NCBI GenBank assembly: GCA_017561885.1
Contig: JAFZBF010000009.1
Location: 1 to 61,193 of the forward strand
DNA length: 61,193 nucleotides
Direction: 5' to 3'
DNA from: Bacteroidales bacterium
Lineage (GTDB): Bacteria > Bacteroidota > Bacteroidia > Bacteroidales > UBA932
Shown here: piece after piece, positions 51,373 to 60,313 of the stretch
Layout of the letters: each line of letters begins with the position of its first letter
Position numbering within the stretch: position 1 is the stretch's first letter
Notes under the pieces: generated by a model
The model's database searches: none
What the model was told of the DNA's origin: nothing
What the model saw: only the letters and a program-made list of their open reading frames with translations
Position numbers and translations under genes: made by a program

Positions 51373-54300
51373 ATGAAAAAGAATATATACTTTGCTTTAG
51401 GCGTAATCGCCTTTGTTCTGGCAGGCTGTCAGACAATAGAAGAGTCTTTTAATTTCGGAGGACTTACCGCAGTCACCGAGTCGGCTCCCGACACAAAGAC
51501 CACTCTTTCATCTTCCGGCTCTGGCGCTTCCAAGGTGTTCTGGTCTGAAGGTGACGAAATCGGCGTTTTCATTGACGATGCCTCGACTCCGGCCAAATTC
51601 ACCTTGAAAAGGGGTGCCGGTTCCAATACCGCAACCTTCACCGGTGACGGTGCAGGAAAGAGCTATCTGGCGTTCTATCCGCAGTCGATGCTTTCATCAC
51701 GCAGCGGCAATACCATAAGTTTCGTACTTCCTGCAGAACAGGAATATGTCAACGGCACTTTTGCAGACGGAGCATATCCAATGGCAGCAGCCAGCAGTTC
51801 ATCCGAACTTCAGTTCAGGAATCTCTGTTCTGTGGTCCGTATCTCGCTGGTGGGTTCTCAGGCAGTCAGCAAGATTGTCTTCACTGCCAACGACCCTTCG
51901 GTCAAGGTGAGCGGCCCTGCCAGCGTCGATGTCTCAGCCGGCGGAGCGCCTACAGTAGTCATGGGAAGCGATGCCAGCAACAGCGTAACCCTCAATACAG
52001 GCAACGTGCAGCTGACCAATACGGCCGCTACTGATTTTTATCTCGTGCTCCCTGCCCAGACTTACACCGGAGGTTTCACGGTACAAGTGTATGCCGGCGA
52101 CGAAGTCATCGAGAAGAGCTACAACTCCGATTTCACGATGGAGCGTTCAAAGATGCATAAGGCTGCCGTCTTTGCATTCGACGAGCCTCAGGATGTCAAC
52201 AACTGGCTGACCTTCACTTCCGAAGGAACGACGACGATCAGGCTCATCAATTACGAAGGCAACGCCCCTGTGCTTTATTACTCTGAAGACGGAGAGACGT
52301 GGGCCCAATGGGATTACTCAGAACTGTCTTTCTCAGGCAGCAAGCCTCTCTACCTCTGCGGAGACAACCCTGACGGCTTCAACCAGAATTTCGGCACATA
52401 CAGTCAGTTTTTCGCCAGCGGAGACAAGTTCGGAGTCTCAGGCAGCATCATGTCATTGATCGACAAAACAGAAGTCATAGATGTCATACCCAATAGCGAC
52501 TGTTTCCAGAGCCTGTTCAAGAGCTGTGAACTTTTGACATCCGCTCCCGAACTCCCTGCCACGACTTTGACTGACTGCTGCTACTATATGATGTTCAAGG
52601 ACTGCACCAGTCTCACTGAAGCCCCGGAACTCCCTGCAATGGCTGTCGGCTGGAACACATATGGATATATGTTCAACAACTGCACAAGCCTCACGAAAGC
52701 TCCGGCACTCCCTGCCACGACCTTGGACTCATATGCTTACGAAGTGATGTTCTGTGGCTGTTCAAGCCTTACTGAAGCTCCTGCGCTTCCCGCAGATGAC
52801 CTGCCGGCGATGGTATATGCCTGCATGTTCGAAAACTGTACAAGCCTCAGGGAAGCCCCCGCCCTGCCGGCCACCAATCTGGGCAACCAGTGCTACGGCG
52901 GGATGTTCAAGGGTTGTACAAGCCTGACTGAAGCCCCCGAACTGCGTGCGACCACAATGAATACATACAGCTACTATAATATGTTCAATGGCTGCACCAG
53001 CCTCACTGAAGCCCCGGAACTTCCGGCCACCACATTGGCCAAAGGCTGCTACTACTTTATGTTTGCCGCCTCCGGTCTGACATCGGCACCCGAGCTGCCG
53101 GTTACAGATCTCGCAGAAAATTGCTATCTGGGTATGTTCCAGGGCTGCACAGGCCTGACTGAGGCCCCTGTGCTTCCTGCGACGACTATGGAGAAGAGCT
53201 GCTATCAGCAGATGTTCTATGGCTGCACAGGCCTTACCGAAGCTCCAGAGCTCCCGGCTGAAAACCTTGCTGAAAACTGCTATTCACACATGTTCAACGG
53301 ATGTACAGGCCTGACGAAAGCTCCTGAACTGCCGGCGACAACCCTGGCGCCGAGCTGTTATGGCAGTATGTTCGTGGGCTGCTCGAATCTGTCCGAGGTG
53401 CCTGAACTCCCGGCTACCAGAATGGAGGAGTATTGCTATATGAATATGTTCGGCGACTGCACAAGCCTTACTGAAGCCCCCGCTCTTACGGCGACAGAAT
53501 TGGCTGAAGGTTGTTATTACACCATGTTCTATCGCTGCTCGAACCTTCAGAGCGCTCCTGCGCTTCCTGCCGAGACGCTGGCTGACTATTGCTACAGGTG
53601 GATGTTCGCAAGCTGCACAAGCCTTGAATACATAGAATGTCTCGCCACGGATATCAGCGCTGAGGGTTGTACGGAAGACTGGGTATATGCTGTTCCGGCA
53701 ACAGGCACCTTCGTCAAGGCCGCCTCTATGGAAGACTGGCCGGACGGTACCAGCGGCATTCCTGCTGGCTGGACAGTTCTGAATGACGACGGGTCACCCG
53801 TAGGCTCAATCACCGCCAGCAACTACCTGACCTTCACTTCTACCGGGACTACCTCAGTCTCTCTAACGAATAACGACGGTAACGCGCCTCTGGTCTATTA
53901 TTCATATGATGCAGAGAACTGGGAGAAGTGGGATTATTCTGAACTTTCTTTCACCAGCAGCCAGCCCCTATATATTTGCGGCGACAATCCGAACGGATTC
54001 AGTCAAATGTTATCCCGGAGTAATTTCACTGCGTCAGGAAGCACATTTGAAGTTTCCGGTGACATAATGTCATTAATTGAGAAAGACGGACAGCTTGACA
54101 CCGTTCCTGGTGAATATTGTTTCTACAGATTATTTACTGACTGTACTCTGTTGACTTCAGCTCCTGAGCTCCCCGCCACACAGCTGGGAAAAGCATGCTA
54201 CTATTATATGTTCTATGGTTGTACCGGGCTGACAACGGCTCCGGAGCTTCCCGCAATGACTCTGGCCGAATCTTGCTATGAAAGTATGTTCAGGGGCTGC

Positions 54301-55725
54301 ACCGGCCTTACATCGGCACCGGAGCTTCCTGCTTTGGATCTTGACGTGCTATGTTATGCTTCTATGTTCCACAGTTGCACAAGTCTGACGACTGCTCCTG
54401 AACTGCCCGCTACAACTTTGACAGCAACTTGCTATAACAATATGTTCAGGAATTGTACTGGACTCACATCCGCACCCGACTTACCTGCGACTAGAGTAGA
54501 ATACAGAAGTTATAATGCAATGTTCAAAGGGTGTTCTAATCTGAATTACGTGAAATGTATTGCCACGGACATAAGTGAAGAAGACTGCATCAACAACTGG
54601 CTCGACGGAGTCTCCGCCAGCGGAACCTTCGTAAAAGCTGCGGCGATGAATGACTGGCCAGAAGGTGCCAGCGGTATCCCTGCTGGCTGGACAGTTCTGA
54701 ATGACGACGGGACACCCGTACAGATCACCCCCAGCAACTACCTGACCTTCACTTCTGAAGGCTCGACGACAATCTCCCTCTCCAACGTAGGCGGCAACAC
54801 CCCGGTACTGTACTATTCTTATGACGGAACTGACTGGGAAAAGTGGGATTACTCGGAACTGACCTTCACCAGCAGCAATCCCCTATATCTTTGCGGCGAC
54901 AATCCGAACGGATTCAATCATAAGTTTTATCCCTCAGATGAAAGTGGCATATACAGCAAATTCATTACCGACGGCAGCAAATTTGGTATCACGGGCAGTA
55001 TCATGTCGCTGATTGACAAGGACGATGATGTAACTGTCATTCCTTCTTCCAAGTGCTTTGCTGCATTATTCAAAGATTGTTCAAAACTGACAGACGCGCC
55101 CGATCTGCCTGCCACGGGGTTGTCTGAACTGTGCTACAGAAGTATGTTCTATGGATGCACCAGCCTGACGGCCTCTCCCGAACTGCCCGCAACATCTCTG
55201 ACGGAAGGATGCTACTACGAAATGTTCTATGGATGTACCAGCCTGACTTCTGCCCCGGATCTGCCCGCCACGACTTTAGCTGATGTTTGTTATTGCGCCA
55301 TGTTCGAGGGCTGCTCAAGCCTGACTTCTGCCCCTGATCTGCCCGCTACTACTATGAAGATCAGTTGCTATTCGATTATGTTCGCTCGTTGTACAAGCCT
55401 GACGACTGCTCCTGAACTTCCGGCCACTACTTTGGACGAGGCCTGCTATTGGTATATGTTCCATGACTGCACAAGCCTGACGACTGCTCCTGAATTACCT
55501 GCAACTACGTTGAAATATGGCAGCTATGGTTATATGTTCAACGGCTGTAAAAACATAGACTATGTGAAGTGCCTTGCCACCGACATAAGTGCAGAAAGAT
55601 GTACTATGGGCTGGATGGAAGGCGTAGCATCTCACGGTACCTTCGTCAAGGCCGCTTCTATGGAAGACTGGACTAACGGCAGCGACGGTATCCCCGAAGA
55701 ATGGACTGTTGTAGATGCCGAGTAA
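51373..55725 (+). CDS. Giant lipoprotein with three modules of cysteine-containing repeats
   Basis: 1450 aa. Lipobox LAGC; residues 25-270 are fimbrillin-like (TKTTLSS, VFWSEGDEIGVFI). Then three modules follow, each with a beta-rich head (YLTFTSEGTTxISL, YYSYDGxxWEKWDYSEL, PLYLCGDNPNGF), a string of about 23-residue repeats CYYxMFxGCTSLTxAPELPATTL (some 11, 5 and 6 in order), and a cap ending GIPAGWTVLNDDG. The repeats are of the leucine-rich/BspA or DUF285-like class, typical of surface adhesins of gut Bacteroidales. The gene follows the Big_2 protein by 4 nt; a terminator follows. Confidence 0.87.
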   Translation: MKKNIYFALGVIAFVLAGCQTIEESFNFGGLTAVTESAPDTKTTLSSSGSGASKVFWSEGDEIGVFIDDASTPAKFTLKRGAGSNTATFTGDGAGKSYLAFYPQSMLSSRSGNTISFVLPAEQEYVNGTFADGAYPMAAASSSSELQFRNLCSVVRISLVGSQAVSKIVFTANDPSVKVSGPASVDVSAGGAPTVVMGSDASNSVTLNTGNVQLTNTAATDFYLVLPAQTYTGGFTVQVYAGDEVIEKSYNSDFTMERSKMHKAAVFAFDEPQDVNNWLTFTSEGTTTIRLINYEGNAPVLYYSEDGETWAQWDYSELSFSGSKPLYLCGDNPDGFNQNFGTYSQFFASGDKFGVSGSIMSLIDKTEVIDVIPNSDCFQSLFKSCELLTSAPELPATTLTDCCYYMMFKDCTSLTEAPELPAMAVGWNTYGYMFNNCTSLTKAPALPATTLDSYAYEVMFCGCSSLTEAPALPADDLPAMVYACMFENCTSLREAPALPATNLGNQCYGGMFKGCTSLTEAPELRATTMNTYSYYNMFNGCTSLTEAPELPATTLAKGCYYFMFAASGLTSAPELPVTDLAENCYLGMFQGCTGLTEAPVLPATTMEKSCYQQMFYGCTGLTEAPELPAENLAENCYSHMFNGCTGLTKAPELPATTLAPSCYGSMFVGCSNLSEVPELPATRMEEYCYMNMFGDCTSLTEAPALTATELAEGCYYTMFYRCSNLQSAPALPAETLADYCYRWMFASCTSLEYIECLATDISAEGCTEDWVYAVPATGTFVKAASMEDWPDGTSGIPAGWTVLNDDGSPVGSITASNYLTFTSTGTTSVSLTNNDGNAPLVYYSYDAENWEKWDYSELSFTSSQPLYICGDNPNGFSQMLSRSNFTASGSTFEVSGDIMSLIEKDGQLDTVPGEYCFYRLFTDCTLLTSAPELPATQLGKACYYYMFYGCTGLTTAPELPAMTLAESCYESMFRGCTGLTSAPELPALDLDVLCYASMFHSCTSLTTAPELPATTLTATCYNNMFRNCTGLTSAPDLPATRVEYRSYNAMFKGCSNLNYVKCIATDISEEDCINNWLDGVSASGTFVKAAAMNDWPEGASGIPAGWTVLNDDGTPVQITPSNYLTFTSEGSTTISLSNVGGNTPVLYYSYDGTDWEKWDYSELTFTSSNPLYLCGDNPNGFNHKFYPSDESGIYSKFITDGSKFGITGSIMSLIDKDDDVTVIPSSKCFAALFKDCSKLTDAPDLPATGLSELCYRSMFYGCTSLTASPELPATSLTEGCYYEMFYGCTSLTSAPDLPATTLADVCYCAMFEGCSSLTSAPDLPATTMKISCYSIMFARCTSLTTAPELPATTLDEACYWYMFHDCTSLTTAPELPATTLKYGSYGYMFNGCKNIDYVKCLATDISAERCTMGWMEGVASHGTFVKAASMEDWTNGSDGIPEEWTVVDAE

Positions 55726-55749
55726 ACAGGTAATATGATATCAAAAGCA

Positions 55750-55779
55750 AAGAAGGATGGCCGCGGTCATCCTTCTTTT
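55750..55779. terminator. Intrinsic terminator after the giant lipoprotein gene
   Basis: Arms AAGAAGGATG and CATCCTTCTT with TT following. The stem is shared with the terminator at 40692. Confidence 0.85.
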
Positions 55780-55791
55780 GTTCCTGACTTA

Positions 55792-56022
55792 TCAGGACTC
55801 GGGTTCTATATCTTCAGCATCCTCTTTCGGAAGGCTGGCTGAAGGTCTGCGTTTACGTCGCAAGGGATACATCTCGCTCAGCTTCTTGAATATCTTGGTG
55901 ATGACACCGTGCTGGCGTTTGAATTCCTCGGACGCACCTTGATAAAAACCTCGGATTCCTGCCAGAAGGATCAGCAGGACTAGGAGGCCGATGGTTATGA
56001 TGCTGACGATTAGGAAAAGCAT
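55792..56022 (-). CDS. Small membrane protein of unknown function
   Basis: 76 aa from ATG 56022. One hydrophobic helix (about 1-25) is followed by a strongly basic segment (YPLRRKRRPS) and an acidic tail (EDAEDIEPES). Unrecognised. TATATTTG on the minus strand (56026-56033) ends 3 bases before this ATG, so a leaderless transcript is possible. An in-frame upstream ATG at 56055 would put the promoter inside the gene. Confidence 0.6.
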   Translation of the reverse strand: MLFLIVSIITIGLLVLLILLAGIRGFYQGASEEFKRQHGVITKIFKKLSEMYPLRRKRRPSASLPKEDAEDIEPES

Positions 56023-56068
56023 ATACAAATATATAATTTTGGGTAATTGAATCAAAATAACGACAGAT

Positions 56069-56518
56069 ATGATGCTAGAACAGCAAATTCAGGAAGACAT
56101 CAAGGCCGCGATGAAGGCCAAGGATGCGGTGGCTATGGCTGCGACCAGGGCCATCAAGGGCGAAATCCTTCTTTTCAAGACCAGCGAGAACGGAGCCAAG
56201 GAAGTTACTGACGGGGATATCCTCAAGATGATCCAGAAGCTTGTGAAACAGCGTAAGGAGTCGGCGGAGCAATATGTTGCCGCAGGCCGTCAGGAGCTGG
56301 CCGACAACGAGCTTGCAGAAGCTGCCGTAATGGAGAAATATCTCCCGAAACAGCTTTCTGCAGAGGAGGTCAGGGCCAAGGTCCAGGAGATCATCGCACA
56401 GGTCGGCGCCACTTCCATCAAGGATATGGGCAAAGTGATGGGCGCTGCCAACAAAGCTCTAGCCGGCCTCTCAGACGGACGCACGATTTCCGGCATAGTC
56501 AAGGAGCTGCTCTCATAG
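56069..56518 (+). CDS. GatB/YqeY domain-containing protein
   Basis: 149 aa (ATG 56069 or 56072). The YqeY helical domain is complete: IQEDIKAAMKAKD, TRAIKGEILL, VKQRKESAEQY, EKYLPKQL, DMGKVMGA and the final SGIVKELL. YqeY resembles the tRNA-binding tail domain of GatB and is thought to act in tRNA-dependent amidation or a related process. The next gene starts one base after its stop, so they are coupled. Confidence 0.93.
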   Translation: MMLEQQIQEDIKAAMKAKDAVAMAATRAIKGEILLFKTSENGAKEVTDGDILKMIQKLVKQRKESAEQYVAAGRQELADNELAEAAVMEKYLPKQLSAEEVRAKVQEIIAQVGATSIKDMGKVMGAANKALAGLSDGRTISGIVKELLS

Positions 56519-56519
56519 T

Positions 56520-57131
56520 TTGGTCACCCTTATCATCATAGTGGTCACCTGTACGGTGAGCCTGCTCTGCTTCAACGGCAGGCTGGACTTCAATGCGCTC
56601 AAGTTCAACGCATATGAAGTCTGGCACCGGAAGCAGTGGCATCGTATGCTTACATACGGGCTTGTGCACAGCGGCTGGGGCCATCTGCTGTTCAATATGC
56701 TCACCCTTTTCTTCTTCGGGAAGGTGGTCGAGCAGTATTTTGCAGCGGCATTCGGCAGCACGGCCGGCACTGTCCTGTATTTAGTCTTGTACGTCTCGGC
56801 CCTGGCTGTTTCTACCGTTGCCGACCTGCTGAAGTTCAAGAACGATTACAGTTACAATGCCGTCGGCGCATCCGGAGCCGTCTCTGCCATTCTCTTCGCT
56901 TCGATACTTTTCGAACCAAGGATGGGCATATACATCTTCATGATTCCTATTCCGGTTCCGGGCTACATCTTCGCACCGCTGTATCTGCTGTACTGCTGGT
57001 ATATGGCCAGGCGCAATATCGACAACATCGGCCACTCCGCCCACTTCTGGGGCGCAGTCTACGGCCTCGTCTTTCCCCTCCTCTGCCGCCCCGACATCTT
57101 CTCGCACTTCCTTTCACAGCTGGGACTGTAA
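56520..57131 (+). CDS. Rhomboid-family intramembrane serine protease
   Basis: 203 aa. Six hydrophobic segments. Catalytic Ser118 is in GASGAVSA and His175 in HSAHFWGAVYG; the oxyanion-loop residues His55 and Asn59 are in HSGWGHLLFNM. Rhomboids cut membrane proteins within or near the bilayer. The start codon is TTG (56520), one base after the YqeY stop; no ATG is nearby in frame, so the TTG is supported by the coupling. Confidence 0.9.
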   Translation: MVTLIIIVVTCTVSLLCFNGRLDFNALKFNAYEVWHRKQWHRMLTYGLVHSGWGHLLFNMLTLFFFGKVVEQYFAAAFGSTAGTVLYLVLYVSALAVSTVADLLKFKNDYSYNAVGASGAVSAILFASILFEPRMGIYIFMIPIPVPGYIFAPLYLLYCWYMARRNIDNIGHSAHFWGAVYGLVFPLLCRPDIFSHFLSQLGL

Positions 57132-57266
57132 AACGTCATCCCTTTGCTCCCCAAGTAACTTCCGCCCAGTTCCGTCAAATTGTGCGCTTATAGCTCATCT
57201 GAACCACTTTCTTCGCGCACACTTTGACGGGAGTCGACCCATCAGCGCTCCATCCGCTATCATCAC

Positions 57267-57420
57267 AAACCCAACTTTCACGGATGATACGAACATGCCC
57301 CACAGTGCCATGCAGGACACATTGCAAGAATCCGTGGCAGGATTTCCCTCCTCGGATTTAGGCAAGGCCTTCTATGGATACCTGTAGAAGGGACTGTGCG
57401 AATCCGTGAAAGTTGGGTTT
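57267..57420. repeat. 154-bp element with 19-bp perfect terminal inverted repeats
   Basis: 57267-57285 (AAACCCAACTTTCACGGAT) and its exact reverse complement at 57402-57420 flank about 116 bases with no ORF. This looks like a small non-autonomous transposable element (MITE). I find no clear target-site duplication and no other copy in the window. Confidence 0.7.
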
Positions 57421-57488
57421 TGTCTTAATGTGAATTTGCTGTATGCTGCCAAGTTGCGTCGTGGACGAGATGCAGCAGCAATAGCACC

Positions 57489-57555
57489 GAACTTATCTCC
57501 CGCCCGGCAGGGAGCTCTGCCAAATGGCTCCCTTTTGCCGTCCGAGGATAAGTTC
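57489..57555. repeat. Nested inverted repeat
   Basis: GAACTTATC (57489-57497) pairs with GATAAGTTC (57547-57555). Inside, GGGAGC (57510-57515) pairs with GCTCCC (57527-57532). It lies between the 154-bp element and element M copy 3. Nothing else in the 57131-57885 gap looks like a gene. Confidence 0.6.
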
Positions 57556-57582
57556 TGCCCAGGAGCGGCCGGCAATACGGCG

Positions 57583-57714
57583 TGTCGGCTGAATGCTTCA
57601 AGGCAACATTGTGCCCCGCTTCGTGAGGCTTTGCCGAAACGAAGATGGGGGTCTGGAGGGGCGCAAAATTGTGGAATAATTTTGCGGTTGCCGGAAGCAT
57701 TGCAGCCGCAAGCT
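57583..57714 (+). repeat. Structured repeat element M, copy 3
   Basis: 132 nt, nearly identical to copy 2 and, in reverse, to copy 1. The variable hairpin stem is CTTCGT (57619-57624) with ACGAAG (57639-57644). TGTCGGC at the left edge also pairs with GCCGACA just beyond the right edge (about 57718-57724). Confidence 0.9.
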
Positions 57715-57884
57715 TTGCCGACACATTCGACTTCATAGAGCACAGATCCTTCGCTGCGCTCAGGATGACACGTAGGAGGTCCCTTCGGCTTCGCTCAGGA
57801 CTAAAGGCTCAGGATAACAAGAAGGACAGCAGCAATGCTTGAGGTGACGCAGAGTTTTTTTTAAATTTGTAAGAAATGTACCAT

Positions 57885-60242
57885 ATGATGAGAAAGACCG
57901 TTACTTTTTTTCTCTGCACTGCGGCATTGCTGACTGCTGTCGCCGCATGCAGTTCCAACCCGCAGAGTCGCGAAGAAAAAGCCCTCCGCAAACAAGTCAA
58001 CGCCATTTATGACCGCCTGAGCCTTGAAGAGAAGGCGGCCCAGCTATACGGCATCTACCCTGGAGAGCTGATGGTAGACGGTGAAGTATCCCGCGAGAAA
58101 TGTCGCGAGATCATCCCCTACGGAGTCGGCCATATCTGCCAGCCCACCAGTTCACAGGACAAGAATGCTGACGAAATACGCCGCCTGGTCCGCGACATCC
58201 AGTCATATCTGGTCGAAGAGACCCCTGCCGGCATTCCCGCCATCTTCCACGACGAGGCTCTCTCCGGCCTCACCGCCAAGGGCGCGACCATCTACCCGCA
58301 GGCCATCGGGGCAGCGTGCAGCTGGAACCCTGAACTGATCCGTGCAAAGACATCCCGCACCGCCGTAGACATGCGCTCAGTCGGCCAGCAGCTCGCCCTC
58401 TCGCCAATGCTCGACCTCATCCGTACGCCGCACTGGCCCCGCATCGAAGAATCCTGCGGCGAGGACGCCTTCCTGACCGCCACCCTCGGCTGTGCATTTG
58501 TAGCAGGCCTGCAGGAACAGGGCTTTCATGACGGCGTGGCCGCCACCACCAAACATTTCCTCGGATACGGCGGAGCCAACACCCTTCCCTGGAAAGAGCT
58601 CTATGAAGAGGTCCTCCTCCCTCACGAGACTGCAATCCGCACCCAGGGCACCGAATCACTCATGACCTCATACGACCGCTTCCGCTCAGAATCCGCCGTC
58701 TGCAGCGACACCCTGCTCAACGTCATCCTGCGCGGCAATCTCGGCTACACCGGAGCAGTGGTCAGCGACTACGGAGCAGTCCAGACCGGCCGTGACCGCA
58801 GCGAAGAAGCCCTCAAGCAATACGCAGTAGATGCTCTTCTGGCAGGCAACGACCTCGAACTCGCTTGGAACACCAGCTACAAATATATCCCCGACCTCGT
58901 CCGCGAAGGCCGTATCCCCGAAGCCGCCCTTGAGAAAGCCGTAAAGCGCGCCCTGATGCTGAAGGCCCGCGCAGGCCTGCTCGAGCCCGACCCGGTATTC
59001 TGCGCCGACGGAGAACTGCAGCTTGACAGCCCCGAAGGCCGCAGGATTGCTTACGAACTCGCCACCCAGAGCATCGTCCTGCTGAAGAACGAAGGTATAC
59101 TCCCGCTGAAAGGCAGCGAAAAGATAGCTCTGGTCGGTCCTAACGCCAACTCCGTCTGGAGTATGCTGGGCGACTACACATTCCCTTCCATGCAGATATT
59201 CTTCCACCGCAAGGATCCCGACCTGAGCGCCGTGCGCATTCCCACGCTGCTGGAAGCCATGAAGCAAGCCTACCCGGGAGAAATAGCATATGAACGCGGC
59301 TGTGACTGGAGCACGATGGCAGACGCACGCATAGCTGAAGGCGGCGACGCCCGCATCCGCGGAATGCGTATGCGCCGCATCGAATCACCCGATCCGACTG
59401 ATGCGAAAGCCGCCCTCCGTCTCGCAGCGAAGAGCGACGTGATAGTTGCAGCAATGGGCGAAAACGTTTTCCTCTGCGGTGAGAACAGGGTCCGCAACGG
59501 CATCCGCCTTCCCGGTGACCAGGAAGATTTCGTCCGCGACCTTATAGCCACAGGCAAACCTGTGGTGCTGGTAGTTTTCGGAGGCCACCCGCAGGTACTC
59601 TCCGGCATTGCAGAAGGCTGCGCCGCCATTCTGCAGGCCTGGTATCCCGGTGAAGAGGGAGGCAATGCAGTCGCCGGCATCCTGACCGGCAAGGTCAATC
59701 CTTCAGGTCACCTCTGCGTGAGCTATCCCGCCACAGAAGACACCGGTCTGCGCTGCTACAACGAAGAACCCGCACAAGAATTCATAGCATGGCCTTTCGG
59801 CTACGGTATGAGCTATACCTCGTTCAGTTATGACGATTTCCGGCTCGATCCTTCCGCAACTACTAAAGGCGGTCCCGTACAAGTCAGCTGCCGCGTCACG
59901 AACACCGGCAGCCGCGCAGGAGCCGAAGTAGTCCAGCTCTACGTTTCGCCAGCCTCGGGACAGCCGCTCAAGCCTCTGCAGCTTAAAGGCTACCAGCGCG
60001 TAGAACTGGAGAGCGGAGCATCCGCCACAGTTACCTTCAAGGTAGATCCTGACCAGCTCGCCTGGTGGTCTGAAGACAAGGACGGACGCAGCGTATGGAC
60101 CATATCACCAGGAAACTACCGCTTCCGCATCGGTTCCTCTTCCGCAGATCTACCGCTCGAAGGCATCTGCAGCCTGACGGGCGCCGATACGCACAAGCCA
60201 CTGCGCTCCGTATACTTCCCGGAAGTGTCAGTGTCCCAATAA
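57885..60242 (+). CDS. GH3 family lipoprotein with fibronectin-III-like tail
   Basis: 785 aa from ATG 57885 (an ATG at 57876 is in frame but lies before the signal peptide; 57888 is also possible). Lipobox AVAAC. GH3 barrel with nucleophile Asp295 (AVVSDYGAVQ) and the KHFLGYG motif, sandwich domain, then an FN3-like domain (GAEVVQLYVSPASGQPLKP) as in beta-glucosidases and beta-xylosidases. It is a single gene; specificity is not decidable by eye. A strong terminator follows. Confidence 0.92.
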   Translation: MMRKTVTFFLCTAALLTAVAACSSNPQSREEKALRKQVNAIYDRLSLEEKAAQLYGIYPGELMVDGEVSREKCREIIPYGVGHICQPTSSQDKNADEIRRLVRDIQSYLVEETPAGIPAIFHDEALSGLTAKGATIYPQAIGAACSWNPELIRAKTSRTAVDMRSVGQQLALSPMLDLIRTPHWPRIEESCGEDAFLTATLGCAFVAGLQEQGFHDGVAATTKHFLGYGGANTLPWKELYEEVLLPHETAIRTQGTESLMTSYDRFRSESAVCSDTLLNVILRGNLGYTGAVVSDYGAVQTGRDRSEEALKQYAVDALLAGNDLELAWNTSYKYIPDLVREGRIPEAALEKAVKRALMLKARAGLLEPDPVFCADGELQLDSPEGRRIAYELATQSIVLLKNEGILPLKGSEKIALVGPNANSVWSMLGDYTFPSMQIFFHRKDPDLSAVRIPTLLEAMKQAYPGEIAYERGCDWSTMADARIAEGGDARIRGMRMRRIESPDPTDAKAALRLAAKSDVIVAAMGENVFLCGENRVRNGIRLPGDQEDFVRDLIATGKPVVLVVFGGHPQVLSGIAEGCAAILQAWYPGEEGGNAVAGILTGKVNPSGHLCVSYPATEDTGLRCYNEEPAQEFIAWPFGYGMSYTSFSYDDFRLDPSATTKGGPVQVSCRVTNTGSRAGAEVVQLYVSPASGQPLKPLQLKGYQRVELESGASATVTFKVDPDQLAWWSEDKDGRSVWTISPGNYRFRIGSSSADLPLEGICSLTGADTHKPLRSVYFPEVSVSQ

Positions 60243-60262
60243 GCACATACACGAGAACTAAA

Positions 60263-60296
60263 AAAAACGGATGACCCGGCGGGGTCATCCGTTTTT
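60263..60296. terminator. Bidirectional intrinsic terminator
   Basis: Arms ACGGATGACCC and GGGTCATCCGT with A- and T-runs outside; it serves GH3 and the converging gnd gene. Confidence 0.9.
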
Positions 60297-60313
60297 CATA
60301 ATCCGGACGGAGC

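Noticed and set aside
57406..57738. 110-aa open frame over element M copy 3
   Set aside because: The repeat is non-coding in its other copies, the frame is not kept in them, and changes follow base-pairing rather than codons.
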